A DNA stretch of 64,000 nt from assembly GCF_001428895.1 (NCBI RefSeq), contig NZ_LMJA01000032.1, positions 123,419 through 187,418 on the forward strand, read 5' to 3'. Below the pieces are notes generated by a model. The model did not search any database. It was not told the origin of the DNA and saw nothing but the letters and a program-made list of their open reading frames with translations. This stretch comes from Mycobacterium sp. Root265. Lineage in GTDB: Bacteria; Actinomycetota; Actinomycetes; Mycobacteriales; Mycobacteriaceae. Within the stretch, counting starts at the first letter, position 1; each line of letters opens with the position of its first letter. A program made the translations under genes and the position numbers. Below, piece after piece: positions 1 to 11,473 of this stretch.

Positions 1-540
1 GGCACGGTGCTGGCGCTGGCGACCGGCTTCGGCTTGTTCTTCAACTCGCTGGCCACCAAGAACTCGTCGACGCTGACCAATGTGCTGTTCGGCAATCTGC
101 TGGCCATCACCCACCAGCAGTTGCTGACGTTCACCGCGCTGCTGCTGGTGATCGCCGCGACCGTCGTCATCGTGTACCGCCCCTTGCTGTTCGCCTCGGT
201 GAACGCTCAGGTCGCCGAGGCCAAGGGCGTTCCGGTGCGGGCATTGTCGGTCATTTTCATGGCGCTGCTCGGCCTGTCCGTGACGATGGCCGTGCAGGCC
301 GTCGGCACCTTGCTGCTGTTCGCACTGGTCGTCACCCCGGCCGCGACCGCGATCATGCTGACCGCGCGACCGCTGGCGGCGATGGCGATCTCCACGGTGA
401 TCAGCCTGGTTTCGGTGTGGGCGGGCCTGGCGTTGTCGGCGCTGTTCAACATGCCACCGAGCTTCGTCATCGTCACCATCGCGTGCGCCATCTGGCTCGC
501 GGTGTGGTCGGGTAACCGGATCGGCGCCGTCGTCCGCTAG
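1..540 (+). CDS. Metal-type (ABC-3 family) ABC transporter permease, 3' part only
   Basis: The reading frame is open from the first base, so the N-terminus lies outside the window. About 179 residues remain. They are strongly hydrophobic, with at least four membrane segments and the conserved stretch around residues 65-120 (FASVNAQVAEAKGVP, then VGTLLLFALVVTPAATA) typical of zinc/manganese ABC permeases such as ZnuB. The protein would form the membrane channel of a metal importer together with an ATPase and a binding protein, presumably encoded upstream. The LacI-type gene starts 11 bases after its stop. The exact metal cannot be read from the sequence. Confidence 0.85.
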   Translation, partial: GTVLALATGFGLFFNSLATKNSSTLTNVLFGNLLAITHQQLLTFTALLLVIAATVVIVYRPLLFASVNAQVAEAKGVPVRALSVIFMALLGLSVTMAVQAVGTLLLFALVVTPAATAIMLTARPLAAMAISTVISLVSVWAGLALSALFNMPPSFVIVTIACAIWLAVWSGNRIGAVVR

Positions 541-551
541 CCTCAACAGGC

Positions 552-1652
552 ATGTCCAGAAGTCCGGCGCCGCGGAGGCGCGCGACGCTGGCATCGCTGG
601 CCGCCGAACTCAACGTTTCGCGCACCACCATCTCCAATGCCTACAACCGGCCCGACCAGTTGTCGGCCGATCTGCGCGAGCGGGTGCTCGCCGCGGCAAA
701 GGAATTGGGCTACGCCGGCCCCGACCCGGTCGCGCGGTCGCTCCGTACCCGTAGGGCCGGTGCGGTCGGCCTGATGATCACCGAGCCGCTCAACTATGCG
801 TTCAGCGATCCGGCGGCCCTGGATTTTGTTGCCGGGCTTGCCGAATCGTGTGAGGAGGCCGGGCAGGGTCTGCTGCTGGTGGCGGCCGGCCCCAACCGCA
901 GCGTCGACGACGGTTCGGCGGCGGTGCTCTCCGCGGGCGTCGACGGATTCGTCGTCTATTCGGCCTCCGACGACGACCCTTACCTACCGGTTCTGCTGCA
1001 ACGCCATCTGCCGATCGTCGTCGTCGACCAGCCCGGGGATGTCCCCGGCGCGTCGCGGGTCTGCATCGACGATCGTGCGGCCATGCGTGAACTCGCGGAA
1101 CATGTTGTGGGATTGGGCCATCGCGAGATCGGTGTGCTGACCATGCGGCTCGGTCGGGAATGGCCGCACGAGAGCACCAGACCCATGGTCGCCGATCCGG
1201 AGCGGCTCAACACCCCGCATTTTTTGGTCCAGCGTGAGCGGGTGCACGGGGTGTACGACGCGATGAGCGCGGCCGGACTGGATCCGGCGTCGGTGACCGT
1301 GGTGGAGAGCTACGAACATCTGCCGCAGTCCGGTGGTGCGGCGGCCGAGGTGGCGCTGGCCGCCAACCCGCGCATCACCGCCCTGATGTGCACCGCCGAC
1401 GTGTTGGCGCTCTCGGCGATGGACTATCTACGGGCGCACGGCATCTTCGTGCCTGGGCAGCTGACGGTGACCGGTTTCGACGGGGTGCCCGAGGCACTGG
1501 CCCGCGGCCTGACGACCGTCACCCAGCCCAGCATGGAGAAGGGCCGCCGCGCCGGGGACCTGCTGCACAACCCGCCGCGCTCGGGTCTGCCGGTCGTCGA
1601 GGTGCTCGGCACCGAGGTGGTGCGGGGACGCACCTCCGGCCCACCCGCCTAG
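552..1652 (+). CDS. LacI-family transcriptional regulator
   Basis: A 366-residue DNA-binding regulator. Residues 10-60 form the LacI helix-turn-helix and hinge (ATLASLAAELNVSRTTISNAYNRP), followed by a periplasmic-binding-protein-like effector domain ending in TVTGFDGVPEA and LTTVTQPSMEKG. Length is normal for the family. In M. tuberculosis a LacI-type gene (Rv3575c) also sits next to kstR, so this looks like the conserved edge of the steroid cluster. Its effector is unknown. The stop overlaps the stop of the opposite methyltransferase gene in a shared CTAG. Confidence 0.88.
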   Translation: MSRSPAPRRRATLASLAAELNVSRTTISNAYNRPDQLSADLRERVLAAAKELGYAGPDPVARSLRTRRAGAVGLMITEPLNYAFSDPAALDFVAGLAESCEEAGQGLLLVAAGPNRSVDDGSAAVLSAGVDGFVVYSASDDDPYLPVLLQRHLPIVVVDQPGDVPGASRVCIDDRAAMRELAEHVVGLGHREIGVLTMRLGREWPHESTRPMVADPERLNTPHFLVQRERVHGVYDAMSAAGLDPASVTVVESYEHLPQSGGAAAEVALAANPRITALMCTADVLALSAMDYLRAHGIFVPGQLTVTGFDGVPEALARGLTTVTQPSMEKGRRAGDLLHNPPRSGLPVVEVLGTEVVRGRTSGPPA

Positions 1653-2275
1653 CTCCGGCGTCGCGCCAGCAGCACATCGTCATGGGTGTGCTGCCCGTCC
1701 GGGCCCGCAGGCACCGCGCGCTGCCGCCGGCGGTCCACGGTCACCTCCCAGTCGGTCCCGAACAGGGCGACCACATCGTCGTGCAGAAGGTAGAGCGCCG
1801 GATCGAATCCGTGTGACTTGGCCAGTTCCACGTCGATATCGGCGTGATGCACCACCAGCAGCAGACCGCCGGGCGCGACCGCGGCCAGCAGTGCCCGTTC
1901 GGCATCCCGTCCCGGCGAGTGCAGCAGGGCCGGATAGTGCGCGGTGACGAGATCGAAGCCGCCGTCGGGCAGGTCCAGATCCTCCAGGCGGGACCGGACC
2001 CAGGTCACCGCCACACCCGCCCGGTCGGCCGCCGCGGCGGCTTCATCCAGTGCCACCCGGGAGGCATCGATGGCCGTGACGTCCCAGCCCTGAGTGGCCA
2101 GCCAGACCGCATCGGCGCCCATGCCGCACCCGATGTCGAGTGCCGAACCCGTTGAGCGGCCGGTGATCTCGGACACGACGGCAGGGTTGGGGCGTTGGGC
2201 GGGTAGTCGATCCAGGTAAGCGTGGTAGCGCTCGTCCCATTGGTCGAACAGCATCTGTGCCGGGGTATCGGTCAT
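1649..2275 (-). CDS. Class I SAM-dependent methyltransferase
   Basis: A 208-residue protein carrying the SAM-binding motif I (ALDIGCGMGADAVWLA, about residues 44-59), then an acidic motif II (VTAIDAS) and later VAPGGLLLVVHHAD. The start at 2275 (MTDTPAQML) is preferred over an in-frame ATG at 2311, because the longer version adds only a non-conserved tail. The gene is third in a minus-strand run, kstR-otsB-methyltransferase, 36 bases after otsB, so it is probably co-transcribed. The substrate is not apparent; the fold is used for small molecules such as thiols or toxic metabolites. Confidence 0.8.
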   Translation of the reverse strand: MTDTPAQMLFDQWDERYHAYLDRLPAQRPNPAVVSEITGRSTGSALDIGCGMGADAVWLATQGWDVTAIDASRVALDEAAAAADRAGVAVTWVRSRLEDLDLPDGGFDLVTAHYPALLHSPGRDAERALLAAVAPGGLLLVVHHADIDVELAKSHGFDPALYLLHDDVVALFGTDWEVTVDRRRQRAVPAGPDGQHTHDDVLLARRRS

Positions 2276-2311
2276 GGCTCCAGGATGCGTGGCCGATGGA
2301 CCGAAGAGCAA

Positions 2312-3073
2312 TCAATCTTGCCGATCAGGCAATCGGGCATCGACCAGGAACCGCAGCACCGTCGCCACATCTGCCGGGGTGTCCACCCGGAAACCGGCCA
2401 GTGTCTCACCAGGCCCGATCTTGATGCCGATATCGCCGTCGCGCATCCGCCGAAATGCCTTCTCGTCGGTGACGTCATCGCCGAGGAAGACCACTGCCGT
2501 TGCCGCACAACGGTTCCGCAGGATGTCAACGGCCTCGCCCTTGTCGGTGACGATCACCGCGAACTCGAGCACCGCCTTACCCGCGGTGGTGTGCGCATCC
2601 CAGGACTCGGCCGCCGCGGTGGCCAGCGCGAGCGCGGCCGCACCGTCGGCTTCCGAGGCGTTGCGCACATGCAGCGCCACGCTGGCCAGCTTGGGTTCCA
2701 CCGTCACGCCCGGTCTCCCGGCGGCGATCACGTTGAGCTCGTCGATGATTCGGGTCAGCAGCGCGGTGTCGATCGGGTGGGCGAATCCGGTGTCGAACTC
2801 GGCGCCGTGGCTGCCGACCGCCTGCACCGCATCCGACATCCCGGACAGTTCGCGCAGCACCGACAGCGCCCGCCCGGAGATCAGGGCGACGACGGTGTCG
2901 GGCAGCCCGGCAAGTTCTTCGAGTGCTGCCGCCGCCTCGGGCAGTGGCCGGGCGTCTGCGGGGTTGTTGACGATCGGCGATAACGTGCCGTCGAAATCGG
3001 AGGTGACCAGCAGGCGCGGGGTGGCCGCCGCCTCGGTGAGGGCGCGCTGCAGACCGGCATCAAGCACGGTCAC
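2312..3073 (-). CDS. otsB: Trehalose-6-phosphate phosphatase
   Basis: A 253-residue HAD-superfamily phosphatase. The nucleophile motif DFDGTLSPI (about residues 26-34), SGR in motif II and the acidic GDDVTDEKAF near residue 195 are those of OtsB, which removes phosphate from trehalose-6-phosphate. Its GTG start overlaps the kstR stop by four bases (GTGA), so the two are translationally coupled. Mycobacteria usually carry another OtsB elsewhere, so this may be a paralogue. The coupling to a cholesterol regulator is unusual. Confidence 0.85.
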   Translation of the reverse strand: MTVLDAGLQRALTEAAATPRLLVTSDFDGTLSPIVNNPADARPLPEAAAALEELAGLPDTVVALISGRALSVLRELSGMSDAVQAVGSHGAEFDTGFAHPIDTALLTRIIDELNVIAAGRPGVTVEPKLASVALHVRNASEADGAAALALATAAAESWDAHTTAGKAVLEFAVIVTDKGEAVDILRNRCAATAVVFLGDDVTDEKAFRRMRDGDIGIKIGPGETLAGFRVDTPADVATVLRFLVDARLPDRQD

Positions 3074-3732
3074 ACCTTAGGTTGTTCCCCGTCGCCGATG
3101 AGCAGCCGGACCGCCAGGTCGAGCCGTTTGGCCACGTCGGTGGCCGATGCGCGCCGTGTCAGCCAGGCCAACAGGTTGGACAGCCACACATCGGAGATGA
3201 CGCGCGCGATGTGGAATTGATCCTCGGTGGGCTCGCCTTCGCTCATCGCGCGGGCAAACATGGAGTCCATCAACTTGCCGACGTGATCGACCTCGCCGGC
3301 CGCCGAGGCGTCGGCGAAGACGAAGGCGCGGGTCATGGCCTCGGTGAGCAGCGGGTTGCGCTGCATGGACCGGTTGAGGCGTCCCACCATGATGTTCAGG
3401 CGTTCGTACGGGGTGCCGCCGGTGAGGGTGGCGCGGTCGGTCTTGGCGTCGATACGTTCGAACTCCCGGCCCAGCGCGGACACCAGCAGGTGCACCTTGG
3501 ACGGGAAGTAGCGGTAGAGGGTCCCGACGGCGACATCGGCGCGCTCGGCGACGGCCCGCATCTGGACGGCCTCGTAGCCGCCCTTTGAGGCGATGGCCAG
3601 GGTGGCGTCCAGGATGCGCTTGCGGCGTTCGCGCTGCGCCTCGGAACCGAGCTCGGATTCGGAGAGAACGGCCACGGCCATCACCTGACGGGGTGAGTCA
3701 GAACCCGATCCGGGTTGTGCAGGCGACGACAT
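3070..3732 (-). CDS. kstR: TetR-family repressor of early cholesterol catabolism
   Basis: A 220-residue TetR repressor, almost collinear with M. tuberculosis KstR (ESELGSEAQRERRKRILDAT, helix-turn-helix VAVGTLYRYFPSKVHLL, C-terminus ISDVWLSNLLAWLTRRASA). KstR represses side-chain and ring A/B genes and is released by steroid CoA thioesters. The ATG at 3732 has a GAAGGAG ribosome site 11 bases upstream. An internal ATG at 3681 would give the shorter N-terminus known from M. tuberculosis. A KstR box at 3876-3889 in the shared promoter with fadE34 implies autoregulation. otsB follows with a four-base overlap. Confidence 0.95.
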   Translation of the reverse strand: MSSPAQPGSGSDSPRQVMAVAVLSESELGSEAQRERRKRILDATLAIASKGGYEAVQMRAVAERADVAVGTLYRYFPSKVHLLVSALGREFERIDAKTDRATLTGGTPYERLNIMVGRLNRSMQRNPLLTEAMTRAFVFADASAAGEVDHVGKLMDSMFARAMSEGEPTEDQFHIARVISDVWLSNLLAWLTRRASATDVAKRLDLAVRLLIGDGEQPKV

Positions 3733-3875
3733 GTGGCGGACAACTCCTTCGTGATGCGCTTAAGGGGAAAACGATACGCATGCCGGCTGTTGATCGCTCA
3801 CCTCCCCGCTCCAGATCACAACGGCGCGTCGCGGCCGTGACAGTGGTCGACTTGACGTCCGTGCGCTGGCACTAT

Positions 3876-3889
3876 TAGAACACGTTCTA
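3876..3889. promoter_or_regulatory. KstR operator between kstR and fadE34
   Basis: The 14-mer TAGAACACGTTCTA fits the published KstR consensus TnnAACnnGTTnnA at every fixed position. It lies 42 bases upstream of the fadE34 GTG and about 143 bases upstream of the kstR start, so one box could control both directions. Confidence 0.9.
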
Positions 3890-3931
3890 GTGGGAAGCGG
3901 AGCCTTCTCACCCAATGGCTAGGAGTTGCCG

Positions 3932-6049
3932 GTGTCCGTGTTGTCAGTGCAGACCGACACATCCGATGAGTTCGCGGCCCGTGAACTGGTGCGTAGCTGG
4001 GCCGGGGGCTCCGGAGCGATCGAGGCGACCCGCAATGTGGAGCTCGGGGATCCCGATGCCTGGCGGGCGCCGTACAGCGCTTTCGCTCAACTAGGGGCAT
4101 TCGGTGTGGCGGTCCCCGAAGAGTTCGGCGGGGCGGGCAGCACCGTCGCGGATCTGCTGGCCATGGTCGACGAGGCCGCCGCAGCCCTGGTGCCCGGTCC
4201 GCTGGCCACCACGGCGCTGGCCACCCTGGTGGTCGACGATCCCGCCGTGCTGGAGGCGCTCGCCGGCGGAGAGCGCAGCGCAGGTATCGCGTTCGCCTCC
4301 GGCATCTCCTTCGACGCGGGCACCGCGACGGGCACCGCGGCGTTCGTCCTGGGTGCGGACCCGGCCGGTGTTTTCGTGCTGCCCGCCTCGGACAGTTGGT
4401 TGCTGGTCGACGGCACCGCCGACGGTGTCACGGTCGAGCCCCTGGAGGCCACCGACTTCTCCCGGCCGCTGGCGCGCGTGGTGCTCACCGGCGCCCCCGC
4501 CCAGGTGCTCGGCGCCTCCGCCCAGCGGGTCACCGATCTGATCGCCACCGTGCTGGCGGCCGAGACGGCGGGGCTGGCCCGCTGGCTGCTGGACACCGCC
4601 AACGAGTACGCCAAGGTGCGCGAGCAGTTCGGTAAGCCGATCGGCAGCTTCCAGGCCGTCAAGCACATGTGCGCGGAGATGCTGTTGCGCAGTCAGCAGG
4701 CCGCGGTCGCAGCCGCCGACGCCGCATCGGCCGCCGCCGGAGATGATGCCGAACAGCTGTCGATCGCCGCCGCGGTCGCCGCGTCCATCGGCATCGATGC
4801 CGCCAAGAAGAACGCCAGGGACTGCATTCAGGTGCTCGGCGGTATCGGCATCACCTGGGAGCATGACGCGCATCTCTACATGCGGCGGGCCTACGCGGTC
4901 GCGCAGTTCCTCGGCGGGCAGTCCCGGTGGCTGCGCCGCACCGTCGAACTGACCCGTGCCGGTATCCGCAGGCAGCTGCATGTGGACGTGGCCGATGCGG
5001 ACGCCATCCGCCCCGAAATCGCGGCTGCCGCAGCGAAGATCGCCGAGCTGCCCGAGGACGAGCGCCAGCGGGCGCTGGCCGAGTCGGGGCTGCTGGCGCC
5101 GCACTGGCCCAAGCCCTACGGCCGGGACGCGACGCCCGCCGAGCAACTCGTCATCGACGAGGAACTGAACGCGGCGGGCGTGGCGCGCCCGGACATCTCG
5201 ATCGGCTGGTGGGCCGCGCCGACCATCCTGTCGGCGGGCAGCCCCGAACTGATCGACCGGTTCATCCCGGGCACCCTCACCGGGGACGTGTACTGGTGCC
5301 AGCTGTTCTCCGAGCCGGGCGCCGGTTCGGACCTTGCCGCCCTGCGCACGAAAGCCGTTCGTACCGAGGGTGGTTGGCTGTTGACGGGGCAGAAGGTGTG
5401 GACCTCGAATGCGCACCGCGCGAACTGGGGCATCTGCCTGGCGCGCACCAATCCCGATGTGCCGAAACACAAGGGCATCACCTATTTCCTTGTCGAGATG
5501 AACTCGCCCGGTATCGATATCCGGCCGCTGCGCGAGATCACCGGCGAGGCCCTGTTCAACGAGGTGTTCTTCGACGACCTGTTCGTGCCCGACGATCTGG
5601 TGGTCGGCGAGGTCGACGGCGGATGGCCGCTGGCGCGCACGACGCTGGCCAATGAGCGCGTCGCGATCGCCACCGGCGGCGCCCTCGACAAGGGGATGGA
5701 GCACCTGCTCGAGGTGATCGGGGACCGCGAGCTGGACGGCGCGGAGGCCGACCGGCTGGGGACGTTGATCATTGCGGCACAGGTGGGTTCGCTGCTGGAC
5801 CAGCTGATCGCGCGGTTGGCGGTCGGCGGCAACGATCCCGGTGCGCCGTCGAGTGTGCGCAAGCTGATCGGGGTGCGCTATCGCCAGGGTCTGGCCGAGA
5901 CGGTGATGGACTTCCTGGATGGCGCGGGCATCGTGGATTCCCCGGACGTGCGTTACTTCCTGAACACCCGTTGCCTGTCCATCGCCGGTGGCACCGAGCA
6001 GATCCTGCTCACGCTGGCGGGGGAGCGGCTGCTGGGACTGCCGCGCTGA
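3932..6049 (+). CDS. fadE34: Acyl-CoA dehydrogenase FadE34 (ChsE3-like), fused double-domain
   Basis: A 705-residue protein made of two acyl-CoA dehydrogenase halves. The first (to about residue 345) carries QFGKPIGSFQAVKHM and VLGGIGITWEHDAHL; the second carries FSEPGAGSDLA near residue 455 and ends with GGTEQI and GERLLGLPR. This is the fused layout of M. tuberculosis FadE34, which is reported to oxidise steroid CoA thioesters with a short side chain. The GTG at 3932 is chosen because AGGAG lies 6 bases upstream; a TTG at 3926 is also in frame. A KstR box lies just upstream. The 3' end overlaps the convergent tetR gene by 41 bases. Confidence 0.92.
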   Translation: MSVLSVQTDTSDEFAARELVRSWAGGSGAIEATRNVELGDPDAWRAPYSAFAQLGAFGVAVPEEFGGAGSTVADLLAMVDEAAAALVPGPLATTALATLVVDDPAVLEALAGGERSAGIAFASGISFDAGTATGTAAFVLGADPAGVFVLPASDSWLLVDGTADGVTVEPLEATDFSRPLARVVLTGAPAQVLGASAQRVTDLIATVLAAETAGLARWLLDTANEYAKVREQFGKPIGSFQAVKHMCAEMLLRSQQAAVAAADAASAAAGDDAEQLSIAAAVAASIGIDAAKKNARDCIQVLGGIGITWEHDAHLYMRRAYAVAQFLGGQSRWLRRTVELTRAGIRRQLHVDVADADAIRPEIAAAAAKIAELPEDERQRALAESGLLAPHWPKPYGRDATPAEQLVIDEELNAAGVARPDISIGWWAAPTILSAGSPELIDRFIPGTLTGDVYWCQLFSEPGAGSDLAALRTKAVRTEGGWLLTGQKVWTSNAHRANWGICLARTNPDVPKHKGITYFLVEMNSPGIDIRPLREITGEALFNEVFFDDLFVPDDLVVGEVDGGWPLARTTLANERVAIATGGALDKGMEHLLEVIGDRELDGAEADRLGTLIIAAQVGSLLDQLIARLAVGGNDPGAPSSVRKLIGVRYRQGLAETVMDFLDGAGIVDSPDVRYFLNTRCLSIAGGTEQILLTLAGERLLGLPR

Positions 6050-6647
6050 GATAACTGGTCAGCAGCCGGACCACCTCGTCTTCGAGCTGCCCGGTGTCCA
6101 CCGGCGCCCCGATGAGCCGGTGCACCAACGATTCGACGGTGGCGATGGTCAGCCGGGCCGCGAAGTCCGGGTCGGTGACCCGGACCTCGGGGTGGTGGCG
6201 CAGCAGTTCGGTGACGCCGGCGACACCGCGGGCCTCGGTGTCGTGCAACCGGTTCAGCAGCGCCGCCGAGCGGGGCGCCTCCTCGAAGAGGACCCGGTGC
6301 AGCGAGGGGTCGTCGCGGTGATTGTCGATGGCGGCGCGCACGAACAGTCGCACCAGATCCTCGAGCGCCGCGGGCAGGCCGTCGCGCAGCCGCTCGGTCA
6401 GTAGCGTGGTGCCGGCGTCGATGTGCGCTTCACTGAGCGCGGCGAGGATGGCGTCCTTGTTCGGAAAGTACTGATACAGAGAGCCGATGGACACGTCGGC
6501 CGCGGCGGCGATGCGGTTCGTGGTGCCCGCGGCGTAGCCGTGCTCGCTGAAGACGCGGGCAGCCGCATCCAGGATGTCGCGACGGGTCTGAGCCGAGCGC
6601 TGCTGGCGGGGCTGCTTGCGGGCACGGAACCGGTCGGTGGGTGCCAT
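6009..6647 (-). CDS. TetR-family transcriptional regulator
   Basis: A 212-residue regulator with a basic N-terminus (RKQPRQQRSAQTRRDILDAA), a TetR helix-turn-helix (TNRIAAAADVSIGSLYQYFPNKDAIL, about residues 45-70) and an alpha-helical ligand domain ending in an Ala/Pro tail. The ATG at 6647 is favoured over an upstream in-frame ATG at 6740 because family similarity starts there. It follows the secreted-protein gene by 14 bases and so probably belongs to the kshB transcript. Its last 41 bases overlap fadE34. Ligand and targets are unknown. Confidence 0.85.
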   Translation of the reverse strand: MAPTDRFRARKQPRQQRSAQTRRDILDAAARVFSEHGYAAGTTNRIAAAADVSIGSLYQYFPNKDAILAALSEAHIDAGTTLLTERLRDGLPAALEDLVRLFVRAAIDNHRDDPSLHRVLFEEAPRSAALLNRLHDTEARGVAGVTELLRHHPEVRVTDPDFAARLTIATVESLVHRLIGAPVDTGQLEDEVVRLLTSYLSAAVPAAAPPPA

Positions 6648-6661
6648 GTCACCAGCGTAGG

Positions 6662-7255
6662 TCAGCTGAAAGTGGTCTGCGCGCACGCCGCCGGGGTGGT
6701 GAAGTTCACCCCGGAGTAGACGACCTGAACGTTCGAACACACGATGAAACCGGCTTCGGTCGTGGGTTTGCCGGTGGCCCAGTCGGTTTGCACGGCGGTA
6801 CCGTCGGTGCGGAAACGCTCGAGCGGTCCACCGCCGAAGTAGGTGACCGAGATCTCGTTACCGCTGACGGCCTTGAAGGACCGGGAGAGGACGTTGTTGA
6901 TGTTGGCGCCCTTGCTTTCCGGCGGTGCGCCCGACGGTGCGCTGTAGCTGACTTCCTGGAAGACACTGCGATCGGTGCTGCGCACGGTGATGGTCTGCCG
7001 CGCCCAGAACTCGCCCGGGAAGCCGATCGGCCCTTCCGGGGTCAGCAGGTTGATCTGGGTGTTGAAGAAGCACCGCCCCTGCGCCTGCACGCAGTCGGCG
7101 GTGGCGTGCACTTCGAGCGTGCCGCCCGGCGCCGGTATCGACGACATCCCGGAGTTCGTCGCGGCCCCGGCGACGGCCGGACCCGTCAACGCGGCGGTGG
7201 CACACACGGCCGCGGCCGTCAGACCCGTCGCCACGCGCCCAAGAATCCTCTTCAC
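6662..7255 (-). CDS. Small secreted protein of the kshB operon (Rv3572 position)
   Basis: A 197-residue protein with a clear signal peptide (basic MKRILGR start, hydrophobic core, cleavage region near AVAGAATNS at about residues 28-34). The mature part has Cys pairs (ADCVQAQGRCFF; IVCSN and PAACAQ) that could form disulfides outside the membrane. The GTG at 7255 has a strong GGGAGGAA ribosome site 5 bases upstream. M. tuberculosis has a secreted hypothetical protein, Rv3572, in the same place after kshB, so this is probably its counterpart. No enzymatic motif was recognised; a role in steroid use is inferred only from position. Confidence 0.8.
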   Translation of the reverse strand: MKRILGRVATGLTAAAVCATAALTGPAVAGAATNSGMSSIPAPGGTLEVHATADCVQAQGRCFFNTQINLLTPEGPIGFPGEFWARQTITVRSTDRSVFQEVSYSAPSGAPPESKGANINNVLSRSFKAVSGNEISVTYFGGGPLERFRTDGTAVQTDWATGKPTTEAGFIVCSNVQVVYSGVNFTTPAACAQTTFS

Positions 7256-7294
7256 GGCAGTTCCTCCCGGTCCGGGCGAATGTTAGCCCGAGCG

Positions 7295-8350
7295 CTATTC
7301 GTCGTAGGTGACTTCCACCGAATCCGACGTGGGCAGCGCCTGGCACGCCAGGATCAGCCCTTCGTCGAGATCCGACGGTTCGAGCACGTCATTGATCTCC
7401 ATGTCCACATCGCCCTTGCGCATCAGCACCGCGCAGGCCCCGCAGTGTCCCTCGCGGCAGGAGAACGGGGCGTCCAGTCCCTTGTTGAGCAGGACGTCGA
7501 GCAGCTTTGCCTTGCGCGGCCACTCGATCTCGTGGGTGGTGCCGTCGAGTTCGACGACGGCCTGCGCCGGCCCGCGGTCGTCGTCCTCGTCGATCTCGAT
7601 GACCACCTCGGCGAACGGGTCCGAGTCCAGCGATTTGAAGACCTCGATGTGGATGTGCTTCGCGTCGACGGTCTTCAATGCGGCCTCGGCGGCCGCCATG
7701 AACGGGCCGGGCCCGCAGATGAATGCCTCGTGCGCGGCGAACGGCCGCAGCAGGGTGGCCAGCGCGTCGGTGCTGGGCAGGCCCTGCACGGTTTCCAGCC
7801 AGTGGATGACCGTCAACCGGTCCGGGTGTGCCGCCGCCAACTCACGCAATGCGGCGGAGAAGATCACCGAGTTCTCGTCGCGGTTGGCGTAGACCAGCAC
7901 GATCTTCCCGCTGCCCTCGGCGAGTGCGGATTTGCAGATCGCCATCATCGGCGTGATGCCGCTGCCGGCGGCCAGCAGCAACAGATCAGTGTGCAGGTTC
8001 TTCGGCACGAACGTGCCCGACGGAGCCAGCACGTGCATTCGCATCCCGGCGTGGGCGTTGTCGCACAACCAGTTCGACGCGTAGCCGTCGGCGGTCCGTT
8101 TGACGGTGACCGTGAGATGCTCATCGACCGCCGGCGCGCTCGACAACGAGTAGCAGCGGGCCACCGACCCGGTCTTCTCGCTGGGCACCCGCAGGGTCAG
8201 GAACTGACCGGGTGAGTAGCGAAGCCGGTCCGCGGGAATGTCACTCCCGTCCGGAATCGAGAACACCAGCGAGCGGGCGTCGGCGGTCTCCTCGACGACC
8301 TCGGTCACCTGTAGTTCCAGCACATGGCTGCCGAGCGGCTCATCCGTCAC
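7295..8350 (-). CDS. kshB: 3-ketosteroid 9-alpha-hydroxylase, ferredoxin reductase component
   Basis: A 351-residue reductase that passes electrons from NAD(P)H to the oxygenase KshA, which opens ring B by 9-alpha-hydroxylation. It has an FAD domain (RCYSLSSAP), an NAD domain (LAAGSGITPMMAI, ICGPGPFM) and a C-terminal plant-type 2Fe-2S domain (FSCREGHCGAC and a final Cys in LACQ). The sequence follows M. tuberculosis KshB closely from EPLG to SVEVTYDE. The GTG at 8350 is chosen because it matches that N-terminus; an in-frame ATG at 8440 would run through the KstR box. No kshA is in this window. Confidence 0.95.
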   Translation of the reverse strand: MTDEPLGSHVLELQVTEVVEETADARSLVFSIPDGSDIPADRLRYSPGQFLTLRVPSEKTGSVARCYSLSSAPAVDEHLTVTVKRTADGYASNWLCDNAHAGMRMHVLAPSGTFVPKNLHTDLLLLAAGSGITPMMAICKSALAEGSGKIVLVYANRDENSVIFSAALRELAAAHPDRLTVIHWLETVQGLPSTDALATLLRPFAAHEAFICGPGPFMAAAEAALKTVDAKHIHIEVFKSLDSDPFAEVVIEIDEDDDRGPAQAVVELDGTTHEIEWPRKAKLLDVLLNKGLDAPFSCREGHCGACAVLMRKGDVDMEINDVLEPSDLDEGLILACQALPTSDSVEVTYDE

Positions 8351-8376
8351 AGCCCTGCCCTCATTTCCCTCATAAC

Positions 8377-8390
8377 TAGAACATGTTACA
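8377..8390. promoter_or_regulatory. KstR operator on the kshB side
   Basis: TAGAACATGTTACA fits TnnAACnnGTTnnA at all fixed positions. It lies 26 bases upstream of the kshB GTG start. Confidence 0.88.
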
Positions 8391-8444
8391 AAACAGAACA
8401 TGCGCAGGTCCAGCCGATGATTCGGCACGCTACTCGACACAAAT

Positions 8445-8458
8445 CGTAACGTGTTCTA
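8445..8458. promoter_or_regulatory. KstR operator on the hsaA side
   Basis: CGTAACGTGTTCTA matches the KstR consensus except for C instead of T at the first position. It lies 41 bases upstream of the hsaA start and overlaps a TAATCT (8457-8462) that could be the -10 element. Confidence 0.8.
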
Positions 8459-8499
8459 ATCTTTGTCCAGTGCTTGATCTCGATCCGGGAGGCAATTCA

Positions 8500-11471
<2,972 letters not shown>

Positions 11472-11473
11472 TC

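Noticed and set aside
2222-3080. Two long plus-strand frames over otsB
   Set aside because: They are antisense to otsB, which has intact HAD motifs and overlaps kstR in an operon-like manner.
4091-5704. A 537-codon open frame on the minus strand inside fadE34
   Set aside because: It is antisense to a clear acyl-CoA dehydrogenase, is rich in Gly/Arg/His as high-GC shadow frames are, and shows no family motif or ribosome site.
6641-8215. A 524-codon open frame on the plus strand over kshB and the secreted-protein gene
   Set aside because: It spans two recognised minus-strand genes and their ribosome sites and encodes no recognisable domain.
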